Positions 6,826 to 17,283 of a DNA stretch of 22,049 nucleotides are shown here, in pieces. A program made the position numbers and the translations under genes. Positions within the stretch are counted from its first letter, which is position 1. Every line of letters begins with the position of its first letter. This DNA comes from Phycisphaerales bacterium (lineage in GTDB: Bacteria > Planctomycetota > Phycisphaerae > SM23-33): assembly GCA_003485185.1 (NCBI GenBank), contig DNAS01000026.1, forward strand, positions 1,291 through 23,339, written 5' to 3'. Below the pieces are notes generated by a model. The model searched no databases and was not told where the DNA came from. It saw nothing but the letters and a program-made list of their open reading frames with translations.

Positions 6826-9462
6826 ATGTTCCAGCTCAAAGAATACCAGCAGCGGTGTCTCGACGAACTGGCCGGGTATTTCCGGCGGGTGATTGCATTC
6901 CAGCCCGTGACGGACAAGCCGGAGAAGATGGCCTTCGAGGAGGCCGACGGGCGGGCGCAGTACCAACCGGTGAAGGAACTGCCCGGCCTGCCGTACATCT
7001 GCCTGCGCGTGCCGACCGGGGGCGGAAAGACCGTGATGGCCAGTCATGCCGTGGGCGTGGCGTGCGGGGAATATCTCCAGCGGGAGCGGTGCCTGGTGTT
7101 CTGGCTCGCGCCCACAACGCAGATCGTCAGCCAGACCGTCAAGGCGTTGCAGGACAAGCGGCACCCGTATCGCCAGGCGATGGATGCGACGTTTGGCGGG
7201 CGCGTGACAGTGATGGACCTGTCGGCCGCGACGACCTCACTCAAGCCGGCCGACCTGTCGGCCGACACGGTGGTGGTCGTATCGACGATCCAGGCCCCGC
7301 GTGTGGGTGACAAGGAAGGCCGAAAGGTCTACACCGACGACAACGGCTACCTGATGGACCACTTCGAGAACCTCCGCCCGGGCCAGTTGGAGATGCTGGA
7401 CAAGACCGAGGCGGGCAAGTGCGCCTACAGCCTGGCGAACGTCTTCAAGCTGCACCGGCCGGTCGTGATCGTGGATGAGGCCCACAATGCCCGGACGGGG
7501 CTGTCGTTTGAGACGCTGGCGCGCTTCAACCCGTCGTGCATCATCGAGTTCACGGCCACCCCGGCGGCCGACAGCAACGTGCTGACCAGCGTGTCGGCGT
7601 CGGAACTCAAAGCCGAGGAGATGATCAAGCTGCCGATCCGGCTGCACACGCGCCCGCAGTGGAAAGAGGCCATCCAGGAAGCGCTGGCGATGCAGGCCAA
7701 GCTGGAGAAGACGGCCGAGGAGGAAGAGAAGGCCACCGGCGAGTACATCAGGCCGATCGTGCTGCTCCAGGCCCAGAGCAAGGGCGACGGGAACATCACG
7801 TTCGAGATGCTCAAGCAGTCGCTGCTGGACGATTTCAACGTGCCGGAGGCCCAGATTGCCGTCGCCACCGGGGGCGTGAACGACCTGGACGGGCTGGATG
7901 TGCTGGCCCGCGATTGTGACGTGCGTTTCATCATCACGGTGGCCAAGCTGCGCGAGGGGTGGGATTGCCCGTTCGCGTATGTGCTGTGCAGCGTATCGAA
8001 CTTGACCAGCCGCACGGCCGTCGAACAGGTCATGGGCCGGGTGCTCCGCATGCCCCATGCGCATCGCAAGCAGAACGACGACCTGAACCACGCATATGCC
8101 TTCGTGACATCGCAGGGGTTCGTCGAGGCCGCTAATGCGTTGACGGACGCGCTGATCGACAGCGGGTTCGACCCGTACGAGGCCAAGGCGAACATCAAGC
8201 CGCAGACGGACATGCCTCTGCTGCCGGATATGCCCCTGTGGCAGCCCGTGGTGGAGGTGTTGCCGGGCAAGCCGACGCTGGAGGCGATTCCCGAGAAGCT
8301 TCGCGAGCACGTACAGACCGCGCCGGCCAAACCGGCCATCGACACCGGCGCTGCGGATGTAACGGCCACCATGGTGCAGTACGCCGGCCCGGCCATCTCG
8401 CGTGAGGATGAGAAGGCGTGGGCGGACGCGGTGGCGTCGGAGGATGAGAAGAAGGCCGTCGGCCGGCTGGCGCGAAAGTCTCGCGGGGAAGACGCCTGGC
8501 CGGCGGCGCTGGGCGAACGGTTCGAGGTGCCCGTTTTGGCGGTGCGCGAGGGTAAGCAGCTTGAGCTGTTCGAAGACCAGTTCCGCGAGGGATTCTGGCG
8601 GCTGAGCGAATGCGACGCCCTGCTTGCCGAGGGAGAATTCAAGCCCGATGGCGGGGCGCAGACGGGCGCGGAGATCGACGTTGAGGGCGGCAAGGTCGGC
8701 TGGCGCAGCTTCACGGACAATCTTCATCGGCAACTGTCGTTCCTGGATTCGCACGGGCCGGGCACGGCGGTGGAACTGGCGGTGTGGCTGGATCGGTCCA
8801 TTCCGCACCCGGACGTGACGCAGGCCGAGGCAGGCCTGTTCATGAAGAAGGCCGTTGATGCGCTGATGGCGAAGCGCGGGTTCTCGCTGGAACAGCTCGT
8901 CGCCAATCGCTTCAGGCTGCGCGATGCCGTTGCCGAGAGGATTCGGCACCTGCGAAAGACGGCTGCCAAGCAGGCGTACGCGCAGATGCTGCTCCCGGAG
9001 TGCGACACGCCCTTGGATGTGAGCCCGGAGCTTTGCTTCCGCTTCCCGCTGAACCAGTATCCCGCCCCGGCCGTGTACGACGGCCCGATCCGCTTCAATA
9101 AGCACTATTACGAACTGCCGGCCGACATGAACCAGGAGGAGGCCCACTGCGCCGCCTTCATCGATTCGCTGCCTGAGGTCGAGTTTTGGGTGCGAAACCT
9201 GGAGCGCGACCAGTACGCCTTCTGGCTGCAGACCTCGACCGACAAGTTCTACCCCGACTTCGTAGCCAAGCTTAAGGACGGCCGATTCCTGGCGGTCGAA
9301 TATAAGGGCAGCCACCTGGAAACCAGCGCCGACACCGAGGAGAAGGACGCCATCGGCCAGCTCTGGGCGGCCCGCAGCAATGGCCAGTGCGTCTTCCTGC
9401 TGGCGACGAAGAAGAACATGCGGGACCTGATCGGACGGGCCACCCTTCAGAGCGAATCATGA
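6826..9462 (+). CDS. res: Type III R-M restriction subunit (Res), helicase-endonuclease
   Basis: The product is 878 aa, close to usual Res length. Superfamily 2 motor motifs are all visible: Walker A PTGGGKT at 63-69, VDEAH at 216-220, FTATP at about 242-246 and QVMGRVLRMP at about 401-410. The C-terminal nuclease carries the PD-(D/E)xK signature: Pro810-Asp811 in FYPDF, then Glu825-Tyr-Lys827 in VEYKG. With Mod it should translocate or slide on DNA and cut when unmodified sites are recognised. No frameshift or missing key residue is seen, so the R-M pair looks functional. Confidence 0.93.
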   Translation: MFQLKEYQQRCLDELAGYFRRVIAFQPVTDKPEKMAFEEADGRAQYQPVKELPGLPYICLRVPTGGGKTVMASHAVGVACGEYLQRERCLVFWLAPTTQIVSQTVKALQDKRHPYRQAMDATFGGRVTVMDLSAATTSLKPADLSADTVVVVSTIQAPRVGDKEGRKVYTDDNGYLMDHFENLRPGQLEMLDKTEAGKCAYSLANVFKLHRPVVIVDEAHNARTGLSFETLARFNPSCIIEFTATPAADSNVLTSVSASELKAEEMIKLPIRLHTRPQWKEAIQEALAMQAKLEKTAEEEEKATGEYIRPIVLLQAQSKGDGNITFEMLKQSLLDDFNVPEAQIAVATGGVNDLDGLDVLARDCDVRFIITVAKLREGWDCPFAYVLCSVSNLTSRTAVEQVMGRVLRMPHAHRKQNDDLNHAYAFVTSQGFVEAANALTDALIDSGFDPYEAKANIKPQTDMPLLPDMPLWQPVVEVLPGKPTLEAIPEKLREHVQTAPAKPAIDTGAADVTATMVQYAGPAISREDEKAWADAVASEDEKKAVGRLARKSRGEDAWPAALGERFEVPVLAVREGKQLELFEDQFREGFWRLSECDALLAEGEFKPDGGAQTGAEIDVEGGKVGWRSFTDNLHRQLSFLDSHGPGTAVELAVWLDRSIPHPDVTQAEAGLFMKKAVDALMAKRGFSLEQLVANRFRLRDAVAERIRHLRKTAAKQAYAQMLLPECDTPLDVSPELCFRFPLNQYPAPAVYDGPIRFNKHYYELPADMNQEEAHCAAFIDSLPEVEFWVRNLERDQYAFWLQTSTDKFYPDFVAKLKDGRFLAVEYKGSHLETSADTEEKDAIGQLWAARSNGQCVFLLATKKNMRDLIGRATLQSES

Positions 9463-9501
9463 GAACCGGATCGCGAATGCGATTGGGTAGAGGTTGAAGG
9501 T

Positions 9502-9951
9502 ATGCCCTGGGTTTTCGATCCCCATTCCGGCGGCACGAAGATTCCCGAAGCCGTGCGCGAATGCACGCGCCGGCGAATCCTTGCCCACGCGGCGAAGCAC
9601 TATGCCGGCCGGTACACCTCGCTGGACATCCGGTTTCGTGGCGCGCTGTGCTACATCGATGCCTACGTCGAGCCGGATGTGCCCAAGGGCTGGCCGCCGA
9701 AGGATTGGGGCGAGACGCGCGAGGAGATGATCGAACGGCTGCGGCAGACGCCCGTCCATCTGGTGCGTCTGCGATACTTCGGCATGGATGACCGCTGGAG
9801 CCTGGCCTACTACACCTACAGCAACGACCGCTATGAGCCCTGCGTTTTCCGCTCGGGCGAGTTCATCGGCACGCCCGAAGAAGCCCTTGATATCGGATCA
9901 TCGCATCTCCCCATTGCCCCCGCCCCTCGTCAGGGGGATGCCGATGATTGA
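9502..9951 (+). CDS. Unknown 149-aa protein between Res and the TOTE gene
   Basis: ATG at 9502 is preceded by GAGGTTGAAGG. The product is compact and well composed, with many aromatic residues (YIDAYVEPDVPKGWPPKDW, DDRWSLAYYTYSNDRYEPC) and no membrane segment or signal peptide. I recall similar small proteins near restriction-type genes but cannot name a domain. It starts 39 nt after res, and its end overlaps the next gene by 8 or 14 nt depending on that gene's start, so it is surely part of the operon. A role as an accessory, inhibitor or partner of the neighbouring nucleases is inference only. Confidence 0.85.
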   Translation: MPWVFDPHSGGTKIPEAVRECTRRRILAHAAKHYAGRYTSLDIRFRGALCYIDAYVEPDVPKGWPPKDWGETREEMIERLRQTPVHLVRLRYFGMDDRWSLAYYTYSNDRYEPCVFRSGEFIGTPEEALDIGSSHLPIAPAPRQGDADD

Positions 9952-12781
9952 AGATGCCGGCCAGGCAGATCAATTCACCAGGGTGAATCATCACTCCGCG
10001 CCCGAGGCCAAAATCGCCCTGTTCCGCTCGCTGTTTCGGGGGCGCGAGGATGTCTACCCACGCCGTTTCGAGAGCCGAAAGACAGGCAAGAGCGGCTACG
10101 TGCCCGCATGCGCCAACGAATGGGCCAGGGATCTGTGCGACAAGCGATCCGTCAAGTGTGCGGAGTGCCCCAACCGCCGGTTTCTGCCGGTTACGGACGA
10201 CGTGATCCGCTGGCACCTCTCCGGCCGGGACGATTCAGGGCGGGACTTCGTCATGGGCGTCTACCCGATGCTCCAGGACGAGACGTGCTTCTTCCTCGCT
10301 GCCGACTTCGACAAAGAGAGCTGGCAGGAGGACGTGTCGGCATTCCTTGAGACCTGCCGCCAGACGGGCTTGCCGGTCGCGCTGGAGCGGTCCCGCAGCG
10401 GTAATGGCGGGCACGTCTGGATGTTCTTCGCTCAGGCCATCCCTGCGACCCTGGCCAGAAAGCTCGGCGCGCACATCCTGACCGAGACGATGGAGCGCCG
10501 ACCTGACATCGGGCTGGATTCCTACGACCGGTTCTTTCCCAACCAGGACACGTTGCCCAAGGGCGGCTTCGGGAACCTGATCGCGTTGCCGCTCCAGAAG
10601 GGCCCGCGCGAGCATGGGAACAGCGAATTCCTGGATGAGGGCTTTCAGCCGTACGAAGACCAGTGGGCGTTCCTGGCGTCGATTGCCAAGGTCACCCGGG
10701 CCCAGGCCGAGGAGATCGTCCGTGACGCGGAGGGCAAAGGCCGGATCGTGGGCGTACGGCTGGCGTTGCCGGAAGATGATGATGACGCGCCATGGTTCGC
10801 GCCTCCTTCGCGCCGACGTAAAGAGCCGCCCATCACCGAGACGTTGCCGAAGAGCATGGAGCTGGTGCTGGGCGACCAGATATACATCGCCAAGGAAGAC
10901 CTCTTGCCCGGGCTTCGGAACCGACTGCTGCGGCTGGCGGCGTTTCAGAATCCGGAGTTCTACAAGGCCCAGGCGATGCGCCTGCCGACGTATGACAAGC
11001 CCCGGATCATCGCCTGCGCCGAGGACCTCCCGAAGCACATTGGGCTTCCTCGCGGCTGTCTGGACGACCTGTGCGAGCTCTTGTCCGACCTCAAGATCAA
11101 GCCCGTTGTGCGCGATGAACGTTATGAAGGGCAACCGTTGGACGTGACCTTTCACGGCGAACTGCGGCCCGAACAGGTGGCTGCCGCCGATGCGATGGTT
11201 GCCCACGACATCGGCGTGCTTTCGGCCACGACGGCGTTCGGAAAGACCGTCCTGGCGGCCTGGCTCATCGCCCAACGCGGGGTCAACACCCTCATCGTGG
11301 TGCATCGACGTCAACTGCTGGAGCAATGGGTGGAGCGTCTAGCGACGTTTCTGGGCCTGCCCGTCAAGGCCATCGGCAAGATCGGCGGCGGACGGAAAAA
11401 GCCAACGGGGTCTCTGGACGTGGCGATCATGCAGAGCCTGGTACGCAAGGGCGTGGTCGACGATCGGATCGGTGAATACGGGCATCTTGTGGTCGATGAA
11501 TGCCACCACCTGTCCGCCCAGAGCTTCGAACAGGTAGCCCGTCGTGCAAAGGCGAGGTTCGTCACGGGTCTCTCGGCCACCGTGGCGCGAAAGGACGGCC
11601 ACCACCCGATCATCTTCATGCAGTGCGGCCCCGTGCGCTACCGTGTCGACGCCAAGCAGCAGGCCCGGACGCGGCCGTTCGTGCATACAGTGCATGTTCG
11701 GCCGACAGGTTTTCAAGCGGCTGCGACCGCTGATTCGGACGCCCGCATTCAGTTCCAACAACTGTACGGCGAACTCATCTCGGACGATGGCCGCAACCAA
11801 CTGATCTGCCATGATGTCGTACAGGCTCTTGGTGAGGGTCGATCACCGATTGTGCTCACGGAGCGCACGGAGCATCTTGATCATCTGGCCGAGATGTTGG
11901 CCCCTGATGTCCGACATCTGGTCATCCTGCGGGGCGGCATGGGCAAGAAGCAGTTGAAGGCCGTGCAGGATCAACTCGCAGCAATACCGGACGGCGAGCA
12001 GCGCGTGCTGCTGGCAACCGGTCGGTACATCGGCGAGGGCTTCGATGATGCCCGGCTGGACACGCTATTCCTGACGCTGCCGGTCTCATGGCGCGGAACG
12101 GTCGTCCAGTACGCGGGGCGACTGCACCGGCTACATGGCCAGAAGCGCGAAGTGCGTGTTTACGATTATGCCGACCTGAACGTGCCCATGTTGTCGAGGA
12201 TGTTCGACCGGCGATGCAAGGGATACGAGGCCATCGGCTACAGCATCCTGCTCCCGGCCAGCGCCGTGCCCGGCTGGCCCGGCGATGTTCCGCTGCCGGT
12301 CGATCCACGCTGGAAGCAGGATTACGCCGCCAGCGTGCGACGGCTCGTTCGTGACGGCGTGGATACGCCCCTCGCGAACTTGTTTGTCTGCGCCGCCCGG
12401 CAGCATCAACCGGATGCCACCGGAGCCGAGCGTGCCCGCAGCGCGACCGAAGCGTTCCTCTATCGCCGCCTGCAGACTCTACCCGAGACGGCCGACCTGT
12501 TCCGCTTGAACGCCGACCTATCCATCCCGTTCAACGGACGGGGCAAGATGGAGGTTGATCTACTGTGTGCGGAGGCCCGACTGGCTATCGAACTGGACGG
12601 TTATCAGCACCTTGCTGATCCTGATGCCTACCGCCGCGACCGCCGCAAGGATGCCCTGCTCCAGGAAAGCGGCTACTTCGTCCTGCGGTTTCTCGCACAA
12701 GACGTGGGCAAGCATCTTGACGATGTTCTGGATGTGATCCTGCGGACTCTGGCTCACCGGAAGAAATGCGGGCTGGACTGA
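9944..12781 (+). CDS. TOTE-type conflict effector: AEP primase + SF2 helicase + PD-(D/E)xK nuclease
   Basis: The product is 945 aa from ATG 9944, chosen because AGGGGG lies 6 nt upstream; ATG 9938 would add two residues. N-terminal region: a Cys cluster (CDKRSVKCAEC), an AEP primase catalytic pair in AADFD (Asp121, Asp123), His157 in SGNGGHVW, and FPNQDTLPKGGFGNLIALPL. This combination matches the archaeo-eukaryotic primase domain assigned to TOTE conflict systems. Middle: superfamily 2 helicase with FGKT (Lys434), DECH (518-521), LSATV and QYAGRLHRLHG (from 722). C-terminus: DUF559/Vsr-like nuclease with Glu870, Asp872 and ELDGYQH at 883-889. Predicted role is nucleic-acid-targeting defence; the actual target is unknown. 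Confidence 0.88.
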   Translation: MIEDAGQADQFTRVNHHSAPEAKIALFRSLFRGREDVYPRRFESRKTGKSGYVPACANEWARDLCDKRSVKCAECPNRRFLPVTDDVIRWHLSGRDDSGRDFVMGVYPMLQDETCFFLAADFDKESWQEDVSAFLETCRQTGLPVALERSRSGNGGHVWMFFAQAIPATLARKLGAHILTETMERRPDIGLDSYDRFFPNQDTLPKGGFGNLIALPLQKGPREHGNSEFLDEGFQPYEDQWAFLASIAKVTRAQAEEIVRDAEGKGRIVGVRLALPEDDDDAPWFAPPSRRRKEPPITETLPKSMELVLGDQIYIAKEDLLPGLRNRLLRLAAFQNPEFYKAQAMRLPTYDKPRIIACAEDLPKHIGLPRGCLDDLCELLSDLKIKPVVRDERYEGQPLDVTFHGELRPEQVAAADAMVAHDIGVLSATTAFGKTVLAAWLIAQRGVNTLIVVHRRQLLEQWVERLATFLGLPVKAIGKIGGGRKKPTGSLDVAIMQSLVRKGVVDDRIGEYGHLVVDECHHLSAQSFEQVARRAKARFVTGLSATVARKDGHHPIIFMQCGPVRYRVDAKQQARTRPFVHTVHVRPTGFQAAATADSDARIQFQQLYGELISDDGRNQLICHDVVQALGEGRSPIVLTERTEHLDHLAEMLAPDVRHLVILRGGMGKKQLKAVQDQLAAIPDGEQRVLLATGRYIGEGFDDARLDTLFLTLPVSWRGTVVQYAGRLHRLHGQKREVRVYDYADLNVPMLSRMFDRRCKGYEAIGYSILLPASAVPGWPGDVPLPVDPRWKQDYAASVRRLVRDGVDTPLANLFVCAARQHQPDATGAERARSATEAFLYRRLQTLPETADLFRLNADLSIPFNGRGKMEVDLLCAEARLAIELDGYQHLADPDAYRRDRRKDALLQESGYFVLRFLAQDVGKHLDDVLDVILRTLAHRKKCGLD

Positions 12782-12783
12782 AC

Positions 12784-13353
12784 ATGACGAAATCATCGAA
12801 GCCAACCTGGTCGCAGATCAAGGCCCGGATCAAGCACTGGGACAAGGCCCAGCTTACGGGGTTGATCCAGGACCTGTTCGGGCATTCGCAGGATAACCGG
12901 GACTTTCTGGTCGCCCGGCTGCTGCGGGATTCCATGGGCGAAAACGTGCTCACACCATACCTGAAGCGCATCGAAGCAGCGTTCTACGACAAACGCGGCT
13001 GGCCGGCCAAACGGCTGGACCTCAAGGATGCCCGGTCGGCCATTCGCGAGTATCAGCGTGCCACATCCGACCCGGCCGGCATGCTGGAACTGATGCTTGT
13101 TCACGTGGAGACCGGCACGCAGTTCACCCGCGAGTTCGGCGACATCGACGAGGCATTCTACGACAGCCTCTGCACAACGCTGCATGAGATCAAGAAGCTG
13201 TTGGCCAGCAAAGAAGGCAGGCCGCTGTATGGTCAGGTGCAGGCCCGGCTGGCGGAACTGGCGAAGCAGGCCGACGGCATTGGTTGGGGGTACGGGGATT
13301 ACGTGGTGGATGTCGTCGGGCAGATCGCCGCAGACCATGAGGATGAAGGCTAA
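12784..13353 (+). CDS. Small DUF6155-like protein, last gene of the defence operon
   Basis: The product is 189 aa. ATG at 12784 lies 2 nt after the TOTE stop. It appears largely alpha-helical. The start (WSQIKARIKHWDKAQLTGLI) and the later LVHVETGTQFTREFGDIDEAF remind me of DUF6155 proteins; that assignment is tentative. There are no catalytic motifs, signal peptide or membrane segment. Its position suggests an accessory or control protein for the TOTE effector. The operon ends here, converging on the AbiE genes with 48 bp between; only a 5-bp CGGGG/CCCCG hairpin is visible in that gap. Confidence 0.78.
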   Translation: MTKSSKPTWSQIKARIKHWDKAQLTGLIQDLFGHSQDNRDFLVARLLRDSMGENVLTPYLKRIEAAFYDKRGWPAKRLDLKDARSAIREYQRATSDPAGMLELMLVHVETGTQFTREFGDIDEAFYDSLCTTLHEIKKLLASKEGRPLYGQVQARLAELAKQADGIGWGYGDYVVDVVGQIAADHEDEG

Positions 13354-13401
13354 GCTGGCGGGGCTTCCCCGGGCGTGGTCGGTCGCTCTCGGCACGCGGG
13401 G

Positions 13402-14268
13402 CTACCTCACCAGCATATCAATCTGTGGGCGCAGTTCCTCAACCACCAGCTCGAACGGCGGCAGATCAGCCACCAGCGGCCCGAGCCAGTTTTCCCACGT
13501 TCTCTCGACGTAGGCCAACATGGTCGGCTCGAAGAATGCATCGGGCCCGTCGAATGCCACTTGGCGAATGGCGCACTTCTTCGTCAGGAACGTTCGGAAG
13601 TCGTCGAGCCGCATCTCGTCTCGATACGTTTGGAGCACGCGCCACAGGTCGTAGTAGTCGCGGGCCCGTGACCGACTCCAGCCGCGATGTTCGAGCTTCT
13701 CGGCGTGCTGGAGGATGGCGCGAAGCTTCTCTGCGACGATCTCCTCCAGAGCGTACACGTTCATCTCGGCATCGAGGGGTTCGCCGTACTCATGGATCAC
13801 CGACCGTTTCCGAGGCGGCAGGAGAACCGGTTCGTCCACGGACGCTTCGACGATCACCCGCGTATGGGGCTGGCGATGCCATGGGAATTGCGCCCGGATG
13901 GTGAACGCCTCTTGCCCGCCCGGATGCGGTTCCTTCTCGGTGTATCGCTCCCAGGTGATCTCCACCGGCGCGTACTCGTCGAGCAGAGCGGCGGCCGCCG
14001 AACAGGCTTGGCCGATGGATTCCTCCATCGCCGCCCCTGTCGGCGCTCCCTCCACGCACGAGAAGTCCAGGTCCTCAGAGAAGCGGTAGTCGCCGAAGTA
14101 GCACTTCTTCAGCGCCGTGCCACCCTTGAAGACCAGAGCCTTTCGCAGCGACTCGGCTTGGCCGATCCCGGCCAGCACCCACGACAGCAGATAGTCGCGT
14201 TCGAGGACCTCCCATGGAATTCCAAGACGCTTCCTGGTCTCTTCGAGCCGTGTCCGCAGTGGCTTCAT
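13402..14268 (-). CDS. abiEii: AbiEii-type nucleotidyltransferase toxin
   Basis: The product is 288 aa. Start ATG at 14268 overlaps the antitoxin stop as ATGA, with GGAAGG upstream; an upstream ATG at 14307 is open but would overlap abiEi by 43 nt. Key motifs of the AbiEii/AbiGii family are present: FKGGTAL (Gly49-Gly50-Thr51), FSEDLDFS (Ser64, Asp66, Asp68), EEIVAEKLRAIL and RARDYYDLW. Family members are type IV toxins that transfer nucleotides to RNA, and they cause abortive infection on phage attack. All core residues look intact. Confidence 0.92.
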   Translation of the reverse strand: MKPLRTRLEETRKRLGIPWEVLERDYLLSWVLAGIGQAESLRKALVFKGGTALKKCYFGDYRFSEDLDFSCVEGAPTGAAMEESIGQACSAAAALLDEYAPVEITWERYTEKEPHPGGQEAFTIRAQFPWHRQPHTRVIVEASVDEPVLLPPRKRSVIHEYGEPLDAEMNVYALEEIVAEKLRAILQHAEKLEHRGWSRSRARDYYDLWRVLQTYRDEMRLDDFRTFLTKKCAIRQVAFDGPDAFFEPTMLAYVERTWENWLGPLVADLPPFELVVEELRPQIDMLVR

Positions 14269-15089
14269 GGCTTCGCCTTCCCTGGCAAGTTCTCCTGGAT
14301 CATCCACCGTCGGTTGCAGGGCCCTCGTCGCGGGCCCGTCGGGTCGAGACGCCGGCAGCCCTTGATCGGGACCGCCAGCAGCGGATCGATCTGTTCTGGC
14401 GCATGCCCCCGCTCCTCAAGGACCCATCCCAGGCGCTTTGCTGTGGCCGCGTCCAACCGGAGGGCGTACTCGATGATCCGCTGGGTGTCCAGTTGCTCAC
14501 CTCGTGCCCTGAAGGCGTGCAGTACTTCGGCGAAGTCGCCGCAATGCTGCGGCATCAACAGGCCGTCGATCAGTGTGCGTTCTGGATCAGTGATCGTGAT
14601 CCGCGCTTCGCCCACCCAGATCTTCTTCGTGCCGAAGTACCGCTCGGGCTTGGTCTGGATGAACTGGAAGAGCGTGTCGCCGGCGCGGTAGCCTTCGTCA
14701 TTGCCCTGGGGCCTGCGCGGAACTGAGGCCTCGGTGGTCGTCAGCACGAATACCTTTCTCGGTGCCTGGTCGGTCAGACCATGGTAATGCATCGCCGACC
14801 AGTGGCTGATGGCAGCCGGCTTAACCAGCGCCATCGCGATCTCGAATTCGTGAACCGGGCTGACACCCGGCGTCGTCGAGGAGATCACATAGAGCCCCTT
14901 GCGAACGCGAATCAGCCAACCGGCGCGGACGAGGTGGTGGAGCGCCTGCCGCAGGTAGCCTTCGGAAAGCCCGACCGACGGCGCGAACTCTCGGGCCCGG
15001 TCAGTGCTGAAGATGCGGTCGCCCTCGGCCGCCAACTTCCTGATCAGCTCGACGCCCGTCGTCGGGATGGTTAGCTTATCTCGTGCCAT
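14265..15089 (-). CDS. abiEi: AbiEi-type antitoxin and transcriptional repressor
   Basis: The product is 274 aa. ATG at 15089 has GAGGACGA just upstream. The N-terminal third is a winged-helix-like domain (FAPSVGLSEGYLRQALHHLV, then GWLIRVRKGLYVIS), followed by the AbiEi body with ISHWSAMHYHGLTDQ and ITDPERTLIDGLL. Known AbiEi proteins neutralise AbiEii without binding it and repress their own operon by binding inverted repeats. Two matching repeats lie in the promoter here. The C-terminal ~25 residues, Arg/Pro-rich, look unlike the rest and may be poorly conserved. Confidence 0.9.
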   Translation of the reverse strand: MARDKLTIPTTGVELIRKLAAEGDRIFSTDRAREFAPSVGLSEGYLRQALHHLVRAGWLIRVRKGLYVISSTTPGVSPVHEFEIAMALVKPAAISHWSAMHYHGLTDQAPRKVFVLTTTEASVPRRPQGNDEGYRAGDTLFQFIQTKPERYFGTKKIWVGEARITITDPERTLIDGLLMPQHCGDFAEVLHAFRARGEQLDTQRIIEYALRLDAATAKRLGWVLEERGHAPEQIDPLLAVPIKGCRRLDPTGPRRGPCNRRWMIQENLPGKAKP

Positions 15090-15090
15090 T

Positions 15091-15110
15091 GTTCGTCCTC
15101 AGCGAACGAT
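15091..15110 (-). promoter_or_regulatory. Operator-like repeat R1 of the abiE promoter
   Basis: The 20-bp GTTCGTCCTCAGCGAACGAT contains the inverted pair GTTCG/CGAAC and overlaps the abiEi ribosome site. It matches R2 at 15160-15179 in 15 of 20 positions, in the same orientation. Confidence 0.55.
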
Positions 15111-15145
15111 CCATATATGAAGTCTATCGGCTCGCCGTCTTAAAA

Positions 15146-15179
15146 AGTTTACGGCTATGGTTCGTCCTTGTCAAACAAT
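15146..15179 (-). promoter_or_regulatory. abiE promoter with operator repeat R2 over the -35 box
   Basis: On the minus strand TTGACA (15174-15169) and TAAACT (15151-15146) are 17 bp apart. The second copy of the operator-like repeat (15160-15179) covers the -35 box and part of the spacer, which suits steric repression by AbiEi. Confidence 0.6.
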
Positions 15180-15265
15180 GACGATAGTATTTCTAGTCGA
15201 AGGCTTTCGAGGGGGCCCCCGACGCTGAGCAGAGAGATGAAGCTGCGCCCGAATGGGCCGGGCCG

Positions 15266-15702
15266 CTACTTGACGAGTATGAGTCGCTGCTCATCCCACT
15301 CAAGCGGCAGGTCGCGGCGGAGTGAGCGGAGGGAGAGGCCGTCAGGTTCCTGGCCGTCGAGGAAGGCTTCGGCCAGGTCGGGGACCAGGGAGGCCAGGCG
15401 GATGGTGCGGGCGATGTAGGAGTGGTCCAGTTTGAGCTTGCGGGCCAGGTCGCTGTTGGACTCGGCCTCGCCCGACTCGATCATCTCCTGCCAGCGGAAG
15501 GCCCGGGCGAGGGCAAGCGCCAGCGCCGTGGGCGCTTCCTCGCCGGCGGCGCTCTCGGCGAAGGGCGCGATGCCCGGGGGAAGGACGATTTCCTTGCGGC
15601 CCCCGCGATGACGCAGGGCCATGGGGATGTCGATGACAATGGCGTCGCCCTCGCGGTGGACGGTGGGCTTGGCGGTGATGGTGCCCTTCTTCGGCGGGCG
15701 CT

Positions 15703-15706
<4 letters not shown>
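15266..15706 (-). CDS. HTH protein coupled to the serine recombinase
   Basis: The product is 146 aa. ATG at 15706 overlaps the recombinase stop as ATGA; longer in-frame extensions run inside the recombinase and are rejected. Residues ~78-125 form a KorB/ParB-like helix-turn-helix (SNSDLARKLKLDHSYIARTI) followed by LASLVPDLAEAFLDG. I recall this segment in proteins encoded beside or fused to large serine recombinases. It probably binds DNA at the attachment or recombination site, or controls direction. A palindrome (GGGGGCCCCC at 15211-15220) lies downstream. Confidence 0.8.

Positions 15707-17282
<1,576 letters not shown>

Positions 17283-17283
<1 letters not shown>

Noticed and set aside
7237..9315. 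692-aa minus-strand frame opposite res
   Set aside because: It is antisense to Res, whose helicase and nuclease motifs are complete; no motif is visible in the antisense product.
15211..15220. GGGGGCCCCC palindrome as terminator of the recombinase cassette
   Set aside because: It has no loop and no T-run on either strand, so it cannot be supported as a terminator.
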